Part shown: positions 30,146 through 39,634 of the stretch, piece after piece
How the letters are laid out: every line of letters starts with the position of its first letter
Position numbering within the stretch: the first letter of the stretch is position 1
Source: Sideroxydans sp.
GTDB lineage: Bacteria; Pseudomonadota; Gammaproteobacteria; Burkholderiales; Gallionellaceae
Assembly: GCA_013791855.1 (NCBI GenBank)
Contig: VMTA01000038.1
Span: 1-64,000 of the forward strand
Length of the DNA: 64,000 nt
Direction of reading: 5' to 3'
Translations under genes and position numbers: made by a program
Notes under the pieces: generated by a model
Seen by the model: only the letters and a program-made list of their open reading frames with translations
The model's database searches: none
Told to the model about the DNA's origin: nothing

Positions 30146-31070
30146 GCAAGTCCGCCGCATCAAACGCCAACTCGACGGCGTGCTGTTGTTCGACAAACCG
30201 CTGGAACTCAGCTCCAACACTGCGATGCAGAAGGTGCGCGGGTTGTTCGGCGCGGAGAAGGCCGGCCATACCGGCACGCTGGATCCGCTGGCCACGGGCC
30301 TGTTGCCGATCTGTTTCGGCGAAGCGACCAAATTCACCCATGCCTTGCTGGATGCAGACAAACGTTATCGCGCCACGATCCGACTCGGTCAGCGCACGAC
30401 GACGGGGGATGCCGAAGGCGAGATCATCGAAGAACTTCCGGTTACGGTGGATGAAGCGCAGATCAGGCAAGTGCTGCTTCGTTTCACCGGTGAGATATCG
30501 CAACTTCCTCCCATGCACAGCGCGCTGAAGCATCAGGGAAAGCCACTGTACGAATATATCCGCAAAGGCGAGGTGATCGAGCGCGAGACGCGTCAGGTAT
30601 TCATTCGCGAGCTGAATCTGGAACGTTGGGCGGCCACCGAGCTGGATATCGACGTGTTGTGTAGCAAGGGCACCTATATCCGCACCTTGGGTGAAGATAT
30701 CGGCGCAGCGCTGGGCTGTGGCGGTCATCTGATCGCCTTGCGACGTACCGGCATCGGCGAGTTCGGGCTGGATGCGGCACATACCTTGCCGGAACTCGAG
30801 GCCTTGGACGGGCCGGCACGTGATGCCTTGTTGTTGCCTGTAGACAGCCTGACCCAGGGATTTCCGGCCTTGATGCTGGATGCAGTGCAGGCCGGTCGCT
30901 TGGCGCAAGGGCAGCGCCTGGCGATGCGGGATGATCATCCGGACGGCAAGCGCCGCTTGTATGCCGAGGGGGACTTCATCGGATTGGGGGAGTTGGTCAC
31001 CGGGCGACTGTCCCCGAGCCGCCTTCTATCCGGCATCGCCCGTATGGCAGCAGTACCGAAATCAGCTTGA
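30129..31070 (+). CDS. truB: tRNA pseudouridine(55) synthase
   Basis: TruB makes pseudouridine 55 in the T loop of tRNAs. The 313-residue protein starts at a GTG overlapping rbfA by 17 bases. The catalytic aspartate is Asp52 in [14 protein letters not shown]. Other conserved parts are [20 protein letters not shown] and [15 protein letters not shown], and a C-terminal PUA-like domain is present. Its stop overlaps the -35 of the rpsO promoter. Confidence 0.96.
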   Translation: MTRKTEQVRRIKRQLDGVLLFDKPLELSSNTAMQKVRGLFGAEKAGHTGTLDPLATGLLPICFGEATKFTHALLDADKRYRATIRLGQRTTTGDAEGEIIEELPVTVDEAQIRQVLLRFTGEISQLPPMHSALKHQGKPLYEYIRKGEVIERETRQVFIRELNLERWAATELDIDVLCSKGTYIRTLGEDIGAALGCGGHLIALRRTGIGEFGLDAAHTLPELEALDGPARDALLLPVDSLTQGFPALMLDAVQAGRLAQGQRLAMRDDHPDGKRRLYAEGDFIGLGELVTGRLSPSRLLSGIARMAAVPKSA

Positions 31071-31096
31071 GTGCCTAGGCCTTTCAAGTGTAGAAT
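31067..31096 (+). promoter_or_regulatory. rpsO promoter
   Basis: TTGAGT at 31067-31072 and TAGAAT at 31091-31096 with an 18-bp spacer, followed by a GCCGC discriminator. It lies between the truB stop and rpsO, allowing S15 and Pnp to be expressed separately from the nusA operon. Confidence 0.65.
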
Positions 31097-31143
31097 GCCG
31101 CACTTTTTTTATTACCGCACCTTTTTAACTGGAGAAGAAGTCA

Positions 31144-31413
31144 ATGTCTATTACCGCCGCTCAAAAATCGCAGATCGTGACTGACTATCAGCGCGCCAAA
31201 GGCGATACCGGCTCCCCTGAAGTACAAGTAGCCCTGATGACGGCACGTATCAACTACCTGACCGACCACTTCAAGGAGCACAACAAGGATCACCACTCCC
31301 GTCGCGGCCTGCTGCGTCTGGTGAGCCGTCGTCGCAAGTTGCTCGACTACCTGAAGAGCAAGAACGAAGAAGGTTACAAGGCACTGATCCAGCGCCTCGA
31401 ACTGCGCAAGTAA
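31144..31413 (+). CDS. rpsO: 30S ribosomal protein S15
   Basis: S15 binds the central domain of 16S rRNA and nucleates platform assembly. The 89-residue protein has the classic [17 protein letters not shown] and [22 protein letters not shown] segments. GGAGAAG precedes the ATG. It is followed by a hairpin and then pnp, the arrangement found in many proteobacteria. Confidence 0.98.
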   Translation: MSITAAQKSQIVTDYQRAKGDTGSPEVQVALMTARINYLTDHFKEHNKDHHSRRGLLRLVSRRRKLLDYLKSKNEEGYKALIQRLELRK

Positions 31414-31423
31414 TTCTGCAATA

Positions 31424-31454
31424 AAGCGGGTCGCAAATGCGGCCCGCTTCGTTT
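31424..31454 (+). terminator. Hairpin between rpsO and pnp
   Basis: AAGCGGG at 31424-31430 pairs perfectly with CCCGCTT at 31443-31449, followed by CGTTTT. As in E. coli it is probably a partial terminator and RNase processing site that separates rpsO from pnp mRNA. Confidence 0.75.
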
Positions 31455-31502
31455 TGGCGTGTCGATCCGCCCGCATCCGTACAACTTCATGAGAGGTCTA
31501 CT

Positions 31503-33614
31503 TTGAGCCACTATAAAAAAACACTTAGCTACGGTAATCATCAACTGACACTGGAGACCGGCGAAATCGCACGTCAAGCCGGCGGAGCAGTCATGGTGAG
31601 TCTGGATGACACCATGGTGCTGGTATCCGTGGTGGGCAAGAAGGAGGTCAAGCAGGGTCAGGACTTCTTCCCGCTGACCGTGGACTACATGGAAAAGACC
31701 TATGCGGCAGGCAAGATCCCCGGTGGTTTTCTGAAGCGCGAAGGCCCGATGCGCGAGAAAGAGATCCTGACTAGCCGTCTGATCGACCGTCCGCTGCGTC
31801 CGCTGTTCCCGGACAGTTTCTACAACGAAGTACAGATCGTGGCGACCGTGATGTCCTCCGATCCGCAGATCAATGCCGATATCCCGGCCATGATCGGCGC
31901 TTCCGCCGCACTGGCCATCTCCGGCATTCCGTTCGACGGCCCTATCGGTGCTGCACGCGTCGGTTATGCCAACGGTCAGTATCTGCTGAATCCAACCAAG
32001 GACGAACTGCTAGAGTCACAACTTGAGCTCGTCGTAGCCGGTACTTCCAAAGCGGTGCTGATGGTGGAATCCGAAGCGCAGCAACTTTCCGAGGAAGTGA
32101 TGCTGGGCGCAGTGGTCTATGGTCACGAGCAGATGCAAGTCGTGATCAATGCGATCAACGAGATGGCTGCAGAAGTCGGCCAGGATGATTGGGACTGGAC
32201 GCCCGCCCCAAAGAACGAGGCATTGATCGCCCGTATCAACGAACTGGCCGAGAACGACCTCAAGGCTGCATATTCCGTTCGCGAGAAACAGGCGCGCACC
32301 CACCAAGTGGAGGCGATCCACGCCAAAGTGGCTGCCGCGCTGGCAACCGAATTCGAGAACGTTTCCGGAAACGAGATCAACGATCTGTTCAGCGCACTGG
32401 AAGCCAAGATCGTGCGCGGTCAGATCCTGAGCGGTGAGCCGCGCATCGACGGTCGCGACACCCGCACCGTGCGCCCGATCACCATCCGTACCGGCGTTTT
32501 GCCGCGTGCGCACGGTTCGGTGCTGTTCACCCGTGGCGAGACACAGGCTTTGGTGGTCGCGACACTCGGTTCGATGCGCGATTCGCAGAAGATCGATGCA
32601 CTGGAAGGCGAATACACCGACCGCTTCATGCTGCACTACAACTTCCCGCCTTACTCCACCGGCGAGACCGGCCGTGTCGGTTCACCGAAGCGCCGCGAGA
32701 TCGGCCACGGCCGTCTGGCCAAGCGCGCACTGGTTGCCGTGCTGCCGAGCGAAGAGGAATGCGGTTACGCGATCCGCGTGGTATCCGAGATCACCGAATC
32801 CAACGGTTCCAGTTCCATGGCTTCTGTGTGCGGCGGCTGCCTGTCGCTGATGGATGCGGGCGTGCCGGTCAAGGATCACGTGGCGGGTATCGCCATGGGC
32901 CTAATCAAGGACGGCGGTCGTTTCGCGGTGCTGACCGACATTCTGGGTGATGAAGATCACCTGGGTGACATGGACTTCAAAGTGGCAGGTACCGAAAACG
33001 GTATCACTGCGTTGCAGATGGACATCAAGATCAACGGCATCACCAAGGAGATCATGCAGGTCGCTCTGAGCCAGGCTCAGGAAGGTCGCAAACACATCCT
33101 CGGCATCATGAAGCAGGCGATGCCGTCTGTGCGTCCGGAAGTCTCCGACTTCGCGCCGCGCATGATCAAGATGAAGATCAATCCGGACAAGATCCGTGAC
33201 GTGATCGGCAAGGGCGGTGCGGTGATCCGTACGCTTACCGAAGAGACAGGCACTACCATCGATATCGACGACGAAGGCAACATCACCATCGCCTGCGTGA
33301 GCGGCGATGCCGGTGAACTGGCCAAGAAGCGCATCGAAGACATCGTGGCTGAAGTCGAAGTCGGCAAGGTGTATGAAGGTCCCGTGGTCAAGCTGCTGGA
33401 CTTCGGTGCACTGATCAACATCCTGCCGGGCAAGGACGGTCTGCTGCATATCTCGCAGATCTCGCACGAGCGTATCGCAGCCGTGGCCGATCACCTGAAG
33501 GAAGGCCAGATCGTGAAGGTCAAGGTTCTGGAAGTGGACGACAAGGGCCGCATGCGTTTGAGCATGAAGGCATTGCAGGAGCAATCTGCGACGGCCGCAC
33601 CGGCTGCTGAATAA
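31503..33614 (+). CDS. pnp: Polyribonucleotide nucleotidyltransferase (PNPase)
   Basis: PNPase degrades RNA 3' to 5' with phosphate and is a degradosome component. The normal 703-residue length is reached from TTG 31503, preceded by GAGAGG at a good distance; an in-frame ATG at 31437 would lie in the rpsO hairpin. The two RNase PH domains include [21 protein letters not shown]-type and [20 protein letters not shown]-type segments. A KH domain ([16 protein letters not shown], about 565) and an S1 domain (about 620-690) follow. A strong terminator lies downstream. Confidence 0.96.
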   Translation: MSHYKKTLSYGNHQLTLETGEIARQAGGAVMVSLDDTMVLVSVVGKKEVKQGQDFFPLTVDYMEKTYAAGKIPGGFLKREGPMREKEILTSRLIDRPLRPLFPDSFYNEVQIVATVMSSDPQINADIPAMIGASAALAISGIPFDGPIGAARVGYANGQYLLNPTKDELLESQLELVVAGTSKAVLMVESEAQQLSEEVMLGAVVYGHEQMQVVINAINEMAAEVGQDDWDWTPAPKNEALIARINELAENDLKAAYSVREKQARTHQVEAIHAKVAAALATEFENVSGNEINDLFSALEAKIVRGQILSGEPRIDGRDTRTVRPITIRTGVLPRAHGSVLFTRGETQALVVATLGSMRDSQKIDALEGEYTDRFMLHYNFPPYSTGETGRVGSPKRREIGHGRLAKRALVAVLPSEEECGYAIRVVSEITESNGSSSMASVCGGCLSLMDAGVPVKDHVAGIAMGLIKDGGRFAVLTDILGDEDHLGDMDFKVAGTENGITALQMDIKINGITKEIMQVALSQAQEGRKHILGIMKQAMPSVRPEVSDFAPRMIKMKINPDKIRDVIGKGGAVIRTLTEETGTTIDIDDEGNITIACVSGDAGELAKKRIEDIVAEVEVGKVYEGPVVKLLDFGALINILPGKDGLLHISQISHERIAAVADHLKEGQIVKVKVLEVDDKGRMRLSMKALQEQSATAAPAAE

Positions 33615-33634
33615 GCCATCCGGTTGTCTGAACG

Positions 33635-33658
33635 AGCCCCGCCGCGAGCGGGGCTTTT
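33635..33658 (+). terminator. Intrinsic terminator after pnp
   Basis: AGCCCCGC at 33635-33642 pairs with GCGGGGCT at 33648-33655, followed by TTTT. It ends the rpsO-pnp unit. Confidence 0.85.
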
Positions 33659-33691
33659 CATTGCTGCTGTATGATCCGACGAAGGAAGAAC

Positions 33692-34330
33692 ATGCCGACA
33701 TCCAGACTTTCATTGGCTCGCAGTTTAGTTGCCACTTTGCCCTCCGGCAAACCGGGTTTGTTCAATCCGTGGGCGGACCATTGTCCGCACGATGCTGAAG
33801 GGAACGGCCCGGCTGCCAAACTGAAACGCTTGGCTCTGCATCTGGATTGCGAACCGGAGTTCATCCTTGCGGGCGAGGCACCCGGCTATCAAGGCTGTCG
33901 ATACAGTGGCATCGCTTTCACCAGCGAACGCTTGTTGGGCGAGGGGGCCATTCCCCGCATCGCGCCACTACCCAACCGTTTGTCGACCCGGCGCCTGCCT
34001 TTCTCCGAGCCATCCGCCACCATCGTTTGGAAAACCTTGTATCGTCTGGGTATCGCCGAGCGCACCATCCTGTGGAACGCGCTGCAGCTACATCCGCACC
34101 GCGATGATGATCTATGGTCGAACAGAACACCCAGGCCGGAAGAGATCGCGCTGGGCGAACCGGCGATACGTATGCTGATCGAAGCATTCCCGCAGGCCAA
34201 GATCGTCGCGGTAGGCAAGAAAGCAGAAGGACTACTGAGCGAAATGGGTGTGAAGGTCGCCGGTGCAGTCAGGCATCCCGCGAACGGGGGCGCAACCGAG
34301 TTTTCCAGAGGTCTTCAGGCGCTGACCTAA
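33692..34330 (+). CDS. Uracil-DNA glycosylase-superfamily protein
   Basis: 212 residues from ATG 33692, which follows GAAGGAAG; an in-frame ATG seven codons earlier has no site. The segment LAGEAPGYQGCRYSGIAF (about residues 58-75) resembles the GEAPG water-activating loop of UDG-fold proteins, and VRHPANGG near the C-terminus resembles the HPS-type DNA-binding loop, here HPA. It lacks the four cysteines of the Fe-S family 4 enzymes, so it is a divergent, single-domain member. It may repair deaminated bases or be a non-catalytic relative. It stands next to uvrC. Confidence 0.7.
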   Translation: MPTSRLSLARSLVATLPSGKPGLFNPWADHCPHDAEGNGPAAKLKRLALHLDCEPEFILAGEAPGYQGCRYSGIAFTSERLLGEGAIPRIAPLPNRLSTRRLPFSEPSATIVWKTLYRLGIAERTILWNALQLHPHRDDDLWSNRTPRPEEIALGEPAIRMLIEAFPQAKIVAVGKKAEGLLSEMGVKVAGAVRHPANGGATEFSRGLQALT

Positions 34331-34333
34331 AAG

Positions 34334-36142
34334 ATGACAGACGAAGTATTCGATTCGAAGTCCTTTCTCGCCAGTCTGCCACTGCAGCCGGGCGTGTACC
34401 GCATGCTGGGTAGTCAGGGGCAAGTGCTGTACGTCGGCAAGGCCAACCAGCTCAAGAAGCGTGTCAGCTCGTATTTCCAGAAGAGCAACCTGTCGCCGCG
34501 CATCCAGTTGATGGTGTCGCACATCGCGCGCATAGAAACCACGGTCACGCGTTCGGAGGCAGAGGCATTGCTGCTTGAGAACAACCTGATCAAGTCATTA
34601 AAACCGCGCTACAACATATTGTTTCGCGATGATAAGTCCTACCCATACATCGTATTCACCGGCAGCCCGTCACCGCGACTGACCTACTATCGCGGCGTGA
34701 CCGACAAGCGCCATCAATACTTCGGCCCCTATCCCAATGCGCAGGCGGCGAAGGAGAGCATCAACCTGCTGCAGAAGGTATTCAAGCTGCGCACATGTGA
34801 AGAAGGTGTATTCAACAACCGCACACGCCCCTGTCTTTTGCACCAGATCCATCGCTGTAGCGCACCCTGTGTCGGACTGATCAGCGCCGAGGATTACGCC
34901 ACGGATGTGCGTAATGCCGCTTTGTTGCTGAACGGCAAGTTCGACGAGGTCGAGAAGCGTTTGCGCACGGCGATGGAGCAAGCTGCCGAGGCGCTGGAAT
35001 ACGAACACGCCGCAGCCTTGCGCGACCAATTGCAAGCCTTGCACACCGTGCAGCAGAAACAGTTCGTGGAAAGCGGACGCGATACGGATGCCGATATCGT
35101 GGCCGTGGTGGAAGCAGAAGGCGCGTTATGCCTGAATCTGGCGGTGGTGCGCGGCGGCCGACATCTGGGCGACAAGCCTTTCTACCCGGCAAATGTGCAG
35201 GGCCAAGACGCCGGCGAGGTGCTAGAAGCCTTCCTCGCCCAGCATTATCTGGAACGCAGTGTGCCGCCGCTCATCATCACCAGCCTGGAGGTGCAGGATG
35301 AAGCACTGGAAGCCTTGTTGAGCGAACAGGCAGGTCACAAGGTGCAGATACGCCACTCGGTGACGGGAGAGCGGCGTCAGTGGCTGGAGATGGCGCAGGC
35401 CAATGCATTGCTGGGATTGAAACAGCAAGCCGGTTTGCAAGCAGGGCAGACGCTACGACTGGAGGCATTGCGCAATGAACTGTCGCTGCCGGACCTGAAA
35501 CGCATCGAGTGCTTCGATATAAGCCATACCATGGGCGAGGCGACAGTCGCTTCCTGCGTGGTGTATGACGAACTGGCGATCCGCCCGCAGGAATATCGTC
35601 GCTACAACATCACCGGCATCACGCCCGGTGACGATTACGCCGCGATGAAGCAGGCTTTGCAGAAGCGCTATCAGAAACTGCAGTCGGGCGAAGGGAAACG
35701 GCCAGACCTGATCTTGATCGACGGCGGTGCGGGTCAACTGGCGATGGCGATAGAAGTGATGACCGAATTCGGCCTGTCCGACATTGCACTTGTCGGTGTG
35801 GCAAAAGGCGTGGAACGCAAGGCCGGGCTGGAGCAATTGCTGCGACCGGGGGTGGAAAAGCCGCTACAATTGCCGCCAGCCCATCCAGCCCTGCATCTGA
35901 TCCAGCAAGTCCGTGATGAAGCGCACCGTTTCGCCATCACCGGACACCGTGCCAAACGCGGCAAGGCGCGCACCACGTCGTCGCTGGAAGAGATCGAAGG
36001 GGTGGGTGAGAAACGCCGCCGCAACCTGCTGACCCACTTCGGCGGATTGAAAGGCGTACAGCAAGCCAGTGTCGAAGAGCTGGCGCGAGTGGAAGGCGTG
36101 AGCCCCGCACTTGCCGAGAAGATATATAACCATTTGCACTGA
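34334..36142 (+). CDS. uvrC: Excinuclease ABC subunit C
   Basis: UvrC makes both incisions in nucleotide-excision repair. The 602-residue protein has the N-terminal GIY-YIG nuclease (GVY at 20-22, YVG at 33-35), a cysteine-containing middle ([23 protein letters not shown] region), and a UVR motif ([22 protein letters not shown]). The RNase H-like 3' nuclease has [11 protein letters not shown] and [11 protein letters not shown], and tandem helix-hairpin-helix motifs close the protein. It begins 3 bp after the UDG-like gene. Confidence 0.97.
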   Translation: MTDEVFDSKSFLASLPLQPGVYRMLGSQGQVLYVGKANQLKKRVSSYFQKSNLSPRIQLMVSHIARIETTVTRSEAEALLLENNLIKSLKPRYNILFRDDKSYPYIVFTGSPSPRLTYYRGVTDKRHQYFGPYPNAQAAKESINLLQKVFKLRTCEEGVFNNRTRPCLLHQIHRCSAPCVGLISAEDYATDVRNAALLLNGKFDEVEKRLRTAMEQAAEALEYEHAAALRDQLQALHTVQQKQFVESGRDTDADIVAVVEAEGALCLNLAVVRGGRHLGDKPFYPANVQGQDAGEVLEAFLAQHYLERSVPPLIITSLEVQDEALEALLSEQAGHKVQIRHSVTGERRQWLEMAQANALLGLKQQAGLQAGQTLRLEALRNELSLPDLKRIECFDISHTMGEATVASCVVYDELAIRPQEYRRYNITGITPGDDYAAMKQALQKRYQKLQSGEGKRPDLILIDGGAGQLAMAIEVMTEFGLSDIALVGVAKGVERKAGLEQLLRPGVEKPLQLPPAHPALHLIQQVRDEAHRFAITGHRAKRGKARTTSSLEEIEGVGEKRRRNLLTHFGGLKGVQQASVEELARVEGVSPALAEKIYNHLH

Positions 36143-36143
36143 C

Positions 36144-36725
36144 ATGCCACTCAACATACCGAACATTCTGACCTGGTTCCGCATCATCCTGATCCCGGTG
36201 TTCATCGCCGTGTTCTATGTTCCGGACGAGATGCTGTCGCTGCATCACAAACATGTGCTGGGCACTTTCATCTTCTGGCTGGCGGCAATCACCGACTGGC
36301 TGGACGGCTATCTGGCGCGCATGCTGAATCAGGGCTCCGCCTTCGGTGCATTCCTTGATCCGGTCGCCGACAAGCTGATGGTGGTCGCAGCGCTGGTGAT
36401 CCTGCTCAAGCTGGGCTATGTGGATGCCATCATCGCCTTCATCATCATCGGTCGCGAACTGACCATCTCTGCTTTGCGCGAATGGATGGCACAACTCGGC
36501 AGCAGCAAGAGCGTCGCAGTCTCCATGCTGGGTAAACTCAAGACCACCTTTCAGATGCTGGCCATCATGTTCCTGCTGTATCAGGAATCGTTGTTTGGAA
36601 TCCCGTGCGATACCGTCGGTACGGTGCTCATCTATCTGGCCGCTATCCTCACTTTGTGGTCGATGGTGTATTACCTGATGCTGGCTATTCCGCAGATTTC
36701 AGAAAAAACCCGCAATCAAAATTGA
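36144..36725 (+). CDS. pgsA: CDP-diacylglycerol-glycerol-3-phosphate 3-phosphatidyltransferase
   Basis: PgsA makes phosphatidylglycerol phosphate in the inner membrane. The 193-residue protein starts MPLNIPNILTWFRI. It carries the complete CDP-alcohol phosphatidyltransferase motif D-x2-DG-x2-AR-x8-G-x3-D-x3-D, in the stretch beginning DWLDGYLAR and ending LDPVADK (about residues 49-75), and several membrane helices. It follows the uvrC stop by one base, the common uvrC-pgsA pairing. The downstream tRNA promoter overlaps its stop. Confidence 0.95.
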   Translation: MPLNIPNILTWFRIILIPVFIAVFYVPDEMLSLHHKHVLGTFIFWLAAITDWLDGYLARMLNQGSAFGAFLDPVADKLMVVAALVILLKLGYVDAIIAFIIIGRELTISALREWMAQLGSSKSVAVSMLGKLKTTFQMLAIMFLLYQESLFGIPCDTVGTVLIYLAAILTLWSMVYYLMLAIPQISEKTRNQN

Positions 36726-36749
36726 TTTTTCGGATTCGCTCTGTATAAT
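36722..36749 (+). promoter_or_regulatory. Promoter of the tRNA-Pro/Arg/His operon
   Basis: TTGATT at 36722-36727 and a perfect TATAAT at 36744-36749 with a 16-bp spacer, followed by a GCCGCG discriminator. The GC-rich discriminator is typical of growth-rate-controlled stable-RNA promoters. Confidence 0.75.
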
Positions 36750-36759
36750 GCCGCGCTCT

Positions 36760-36836
36760 CGGGGTGTAGCGTAGCCTGGTAGCGCGCCTGGTTTGGGACC
36801 AGGATGTCGGGAGTTCGAATCTCTCCACCCCGACCA
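36760..36836 (+). tRNA. tRNA-Pro(TGG)
   Basis: 77 nt with a 7-bp acceptor stem (CGGGGTG with CACCCCG), anticodon stem CCTGG/CCAGG with loop TTTGGGA giving anticodon TGG, a GTTCGAATC T loop and an encoded CCA end. Confidence 0.97.
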
Positions 36837-36877
36837 GGTTCAAGTAGTAGAAGTTTGTTGTGGATACCGAAAGAAGG

Positions 36878-36954
36878 GTGCCCGTAGCTCAACCGGATAG
36901 AGCACCAGCCTTCTAAGCTGGGGGTTAGGGGTTCGATTCCCTTCGGGCACGCCA
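36878..36954 (+). tRNA. tRNA-Arg(TCT)
   Basis: 77 nt with acceptor GTGCCCG/CGGGCAC, anticodon stem CCAGC/GCTGG with loop CTTCTAA giving anticodon TCT, T loop GTTCGATTC, discriminator G and encoded CCA. It reads AGA/AGG codons. Confidence 0.97.
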
Positions 36955-36975
36955 AACAAACATAAAAGTTCAACG

Positions 36976-37051
36976 GTGGCTGTAGCTCAGTTGGTAGAGC
37001 CCTGGATTGTGATTCCAGTTGTCGTGGGTTCGAGCCCCATCAGCCACCCCA
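36976..37051 (+). tRNA. tRNA-His(GTG)
   Basis: 76 nt with acceptor GTGGCTG/CAGCCAC, anticodon loop TTGTGAT giving GTG, and encoded CCA. The base before it (G at 36975) opposite discriminator C at 37048 is the conserved G-1:C73 identity pair of tRNA-His. Confidence 0.97.
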
Positions 37052-37060
37052 AACATCATT

Positions 37061-37087
37061 AGACCCGTCCTCTGTGGCGGGTCTTTT
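37061..37087 (+). terminator. Terminator of the tRNA operon
   Basis: AGACCCG at 37061-37067 pairs with CGGGTCT at 37078-37084, followed by TTT and a further T-rich run. Confidence 0.85.
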
Positions 37088-37137
37088 GTTTTGTCACGGT
37101 GTAGAATCGTGCCCATTCAAACAGGGAGGGAAGTCGA

Positions 37138-38253
37138 TTGGACAAGATCAAAGGCATGATCCTAGCCGCAGGGCAGGGGACTCGCGTGAGGCCACTGACG
37201 CAAGACCTGCCCAAGCCGATGATCCCCATCCTCGGCAAACCCGTGATGGAATACCTGATCGACCATCTTGCACGCTACGGCGTGAAAGAGATCATGGTCA
37301 ACGTCGCCTACAAACACTGGAAGATCGAGAATTACTTCGGTAACGGCAGCACCTGGGGCGTCGATATCGGTTATTCCTTCGAAGGCGTGTACGAATACGG
37401 CGAGATCACGCCCAAATCGCTGGGTTCGGCCGGCGGTATGCGTCGTATCCAGGACTTCGGTGGTTTCTTCGATACCACCACGATAGTTTTGTGCGGCGAT
37501 GCGCTGATCGATCTCGATATCGGTGCTGCCGTGTGGGAGCACAAGACCAAGAAGGCGATGGCGAGCGTGGTCACGCTCGAAGTGCCAAATTCGGAGGTCA
37601 GTAACTACGGTGTGGTCGAAACCGATGACGAAGGCCGCATCCTCTCTTTCCAGGAAAAACCTAAGCCGGAAGAAGCGCGTTCCAATTTCGCCAGCACCGG
37701 TATCTACATCTTCGAACCGGAAGTGATAGACCTGATCCCTTCGGGGCAGGTGTTCGACATCGGCAGTCAGTTGTTCCCCATGCTGGCCGAGAAGGGCATG
37801 CCGTTCTATGCACAGAAAAGACACTTCAACTGGATCGACATCGGACATATCGCTGATTATTGGAGTGTGCTGCAGCGCGTGCTGCGGGGCGAGGTCGCGC
37901 ATATGCAGATGCCGGGCAAGGAGATCAAGCCGGGCGTATGGGTGGGTATCAACACCTGCATCAACTGGGACAAGGTCAAGATAGAAGGACCGGTCTATAT
38001 CGACTCCGGCGTGTGTATCGAAGACGGGGCGGAGATCATCGGGCCGACGTGGATTACGCGCGGTTCCCATATCTGTGCGAATGCCAAGGTCATCCGCAGC
38101 ATCCTGCTGGAATACACGCGCATCACGCATGACATGGTGTTCGAAGAGACCATCGTCTCGCCCAAATACTGCGTTGAACACAAAACCGGCTCGACCTGGT
38201 ACATCGGCGACGACCGTACGCCGCTGCGCTGGGGTGATGCACGCGGCCGCTGA
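37138..38253 (+). CDS. NDP-sugar pyrophosphorylase (mannose-1-phosphate guanylyltransferase-like)
   Basis: 371 residues. The N-terminal nucleotidyltransferase domain opens with MILAAGQGTRVRPLT and PKPMIPILGKPVMEYL, the NTP- and sugar-phosphate-binding signature, and has LCGDALIDLD for metal binding. From about residue 255 hexapeptide-like repeats (WVGINTCINW, VYIDSGVCIEDGAEII) form a left-handed beta helix, as in GDP-mannose pyrophosphorylases. The exact sugar is uncertain; mannose or glucose 1-phosphate is likely. The start is TTG 37138 behind GGGAGG; an ATG six codons later would cut the first strand. xseA follows after 4 bp. Confidence 0.8.
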   Translation: MDKIKGMILAAGQGTRVRPLTQDLPKPMIPILGKPVMEYLIDHLARYGVKEIMVNVAYKHWKIENYFGNGSTWGVDIGYSFEGVYEYGEITPKSLGSAGGMRRIQDFGGFFDTTTIVLCGDALIDLDIGAAVWEHKTKKAMASVVTLEVPNSEVSNYGVVETDDEGRILSFQEKPKPEEARSNFASTGIYIFEPEVIDLIPSGQVFDIGSQLFPMLAEKGMPFYAQKRHFNWIDIGHIADYWSVLQRVLRGEVAHMQMPGKEIKPGVWVGINTCINWDKVKIEGPVYIDSGVCIEDGAEIIGPTWITRGSHICANAKVIRSILLEYTRITHDMVFEETIVSPKYCVEHKTGSTWYIGDDRTPLRWGDARGR

Positions 38254-38257
38254 ATCT

Positions 38258-39595
38258 ATGTTTCCTAGCGACAGCGTACTTTCCGTACGCGAGCTGAATC
38301 TTGCCACCAAGCGCCTCATCGAAGGCGGCCTGCCGCTGGTGTGGGTGCGCGGCGAGATATCCAATTTCGTCGCGGCTTCCTCTGGGCACTGGTATTTCTC
38401 GCTCAAGGACGAACAGGCTCAGGTGCGTTGCGTGATGTTCCGTCACAAACAACAGTATCTGGATTTCCGCCCGGCCAACGGCATGCTGGTCGAGGTGCAT
38501 GCGCTGGCGACACTGTACGAAGCGCGAGGCGAATTCCAGCTGACACTTGAACGTATGCGTCCGGCCGGACAAGGTGCGCTGTACGAGGCGTTCGAGCGAC
38601 TGAAGGAGAAGTTGTCGGAAGAAGGGTTGTTCGATGCGGCACGCAAGCGTGAACTCCCTGCATTCCCACGACAGATCGGCATCGTCACCTCGCCGCAGGC
38701 GGCGGCATTGCGTGATGCATTGCGTACTTTGGCCAACCGCATGCCGAGTGTGCCAGTCGTGTTGTACCCGACCCCAGTGCAGGGTGAGGGCGCGGCGCGC
38801 AAGATCGCGCAGGCGATACACACCGCCAACGAGCGCGCCGAATGTGATGTGCTCATCGTCTGTCGCGGTGGTGGCAGTATCGAAGACTTGTGGTCATTCA
38901 ACGAAGAGGTAGTGGCGCGCGCCATCGCGGCCAGCGAAATCCCGGTCATCAGCGGTGTCGGTCACGAGACCGACTTCACCATTGCTGACTTCGTGGCCGA
39001 CCTGCGAGCCGCGACGCCGACCGCAGCAGCACAAGCCGCAGTCCCTGACCGGCAAGCACTGCTTCACTCTCTGGGAAAGCAGGGGCAGCAACTCACGCAA
39101 GCATTGATGCGGCAGATCGAGCGTCGCATGCAGCAAGTGGATTATCTGCAGCGCAGACTGGTGCATCCTGCACAGCGCATCCAACTGCAGACTGATAGAT
39201 TGGATGCATTGCGTCGACGCCTTCATTTGGCTCAAAACACCGGCATAGCGCAAAGACAGTGGCACTGGCGCTCATTGATGCAACGCCTCGGTGTTCTCGC
39301 ACCCGATGTCAAAGCGTCGCAAAACCTGCTGTCCACATACTCCCAGCGCACGCAGGCTGCCATGACGCGTCAACTTGAGCGCCACGAGGATAGATTGCTG
39401 GCGCTACAGCAGCACCTCCATCTGCTCGACCCGAACCGGGTACTGGCGCGCGGCTACAGTCTGGTGCGCAACACGCAGGGTGGCATCGTGTCAGACGGTC
39501 GGCAGGTCAGGGCCGGTGAAGCGCTGGACATCACCTTCGCACAAGGTGGCGCACGCGTTCAGGTACAGGAAACCGTAGAGCCGAAAGCGGTTTAG
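38258..39595 (+). CDS. xseA: Exodeoxyribonuclease VII large subunit
   Basis: XseA with XseB degrades single-stranded DNA. The 445-residue protein has the N-terminal OB fold (VLSVRELNLATKRLI, LVWVRGEISNF, HWYFSLKDEQAQVRCVMF), the nuclease core with IVTSPQAAALRD, VCRGGGSIEDLW and SGVGHETDFT, a long coiled-coil region (about 290-410) and a C-terminal RGYSLVRN segment. The ATG at 38258 matches the usual N-terminus; an in-frame ATG at 38237 is possible. xseB is not adjacent. Confidence 0.93.
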   Translation: MFPSDSVLSVRELNLATKRLIEGGLPLVWVRGEISNFVAASSGHWYFSLKDEQAQVRCVMFRHKQQYLDFRPANGMLVEVHALATLYEARGEFQLTLERMRPAGQGALYEAFERLKEKLSEEGLFDAARKRELPAFPRQIGIVTSPQAAALRDALRTLANRMPSVPVVLYPTPVQGEGAARKIAQAIHTANERAECDVLIVCRGGGSIEDLWSFNEEVVARAIAASEIPVISGVGHETDFTIADFVADLRAATPTAAAQAAVPDRQALLHSLGKQGQQLTQALMRQIERRMQQVDYLQRRLVHPAQRIQLQTDRLDALRRRLHLAQNTGIAQRQWHWRSLMQRLGVLAPDVKASQNLLSTYSQRTQAAMTRQLERHEDRLLALQQHLHLLDPNRVLARGYSLVRNTQGGIVSDGRQVRAGEALDITFAQGGARVQVQETVEPKAV

Positions 39596-39634
39596 GATAA
39601 AATTCGCGCTCGATTCCTTTAACCCTTGGCCAAG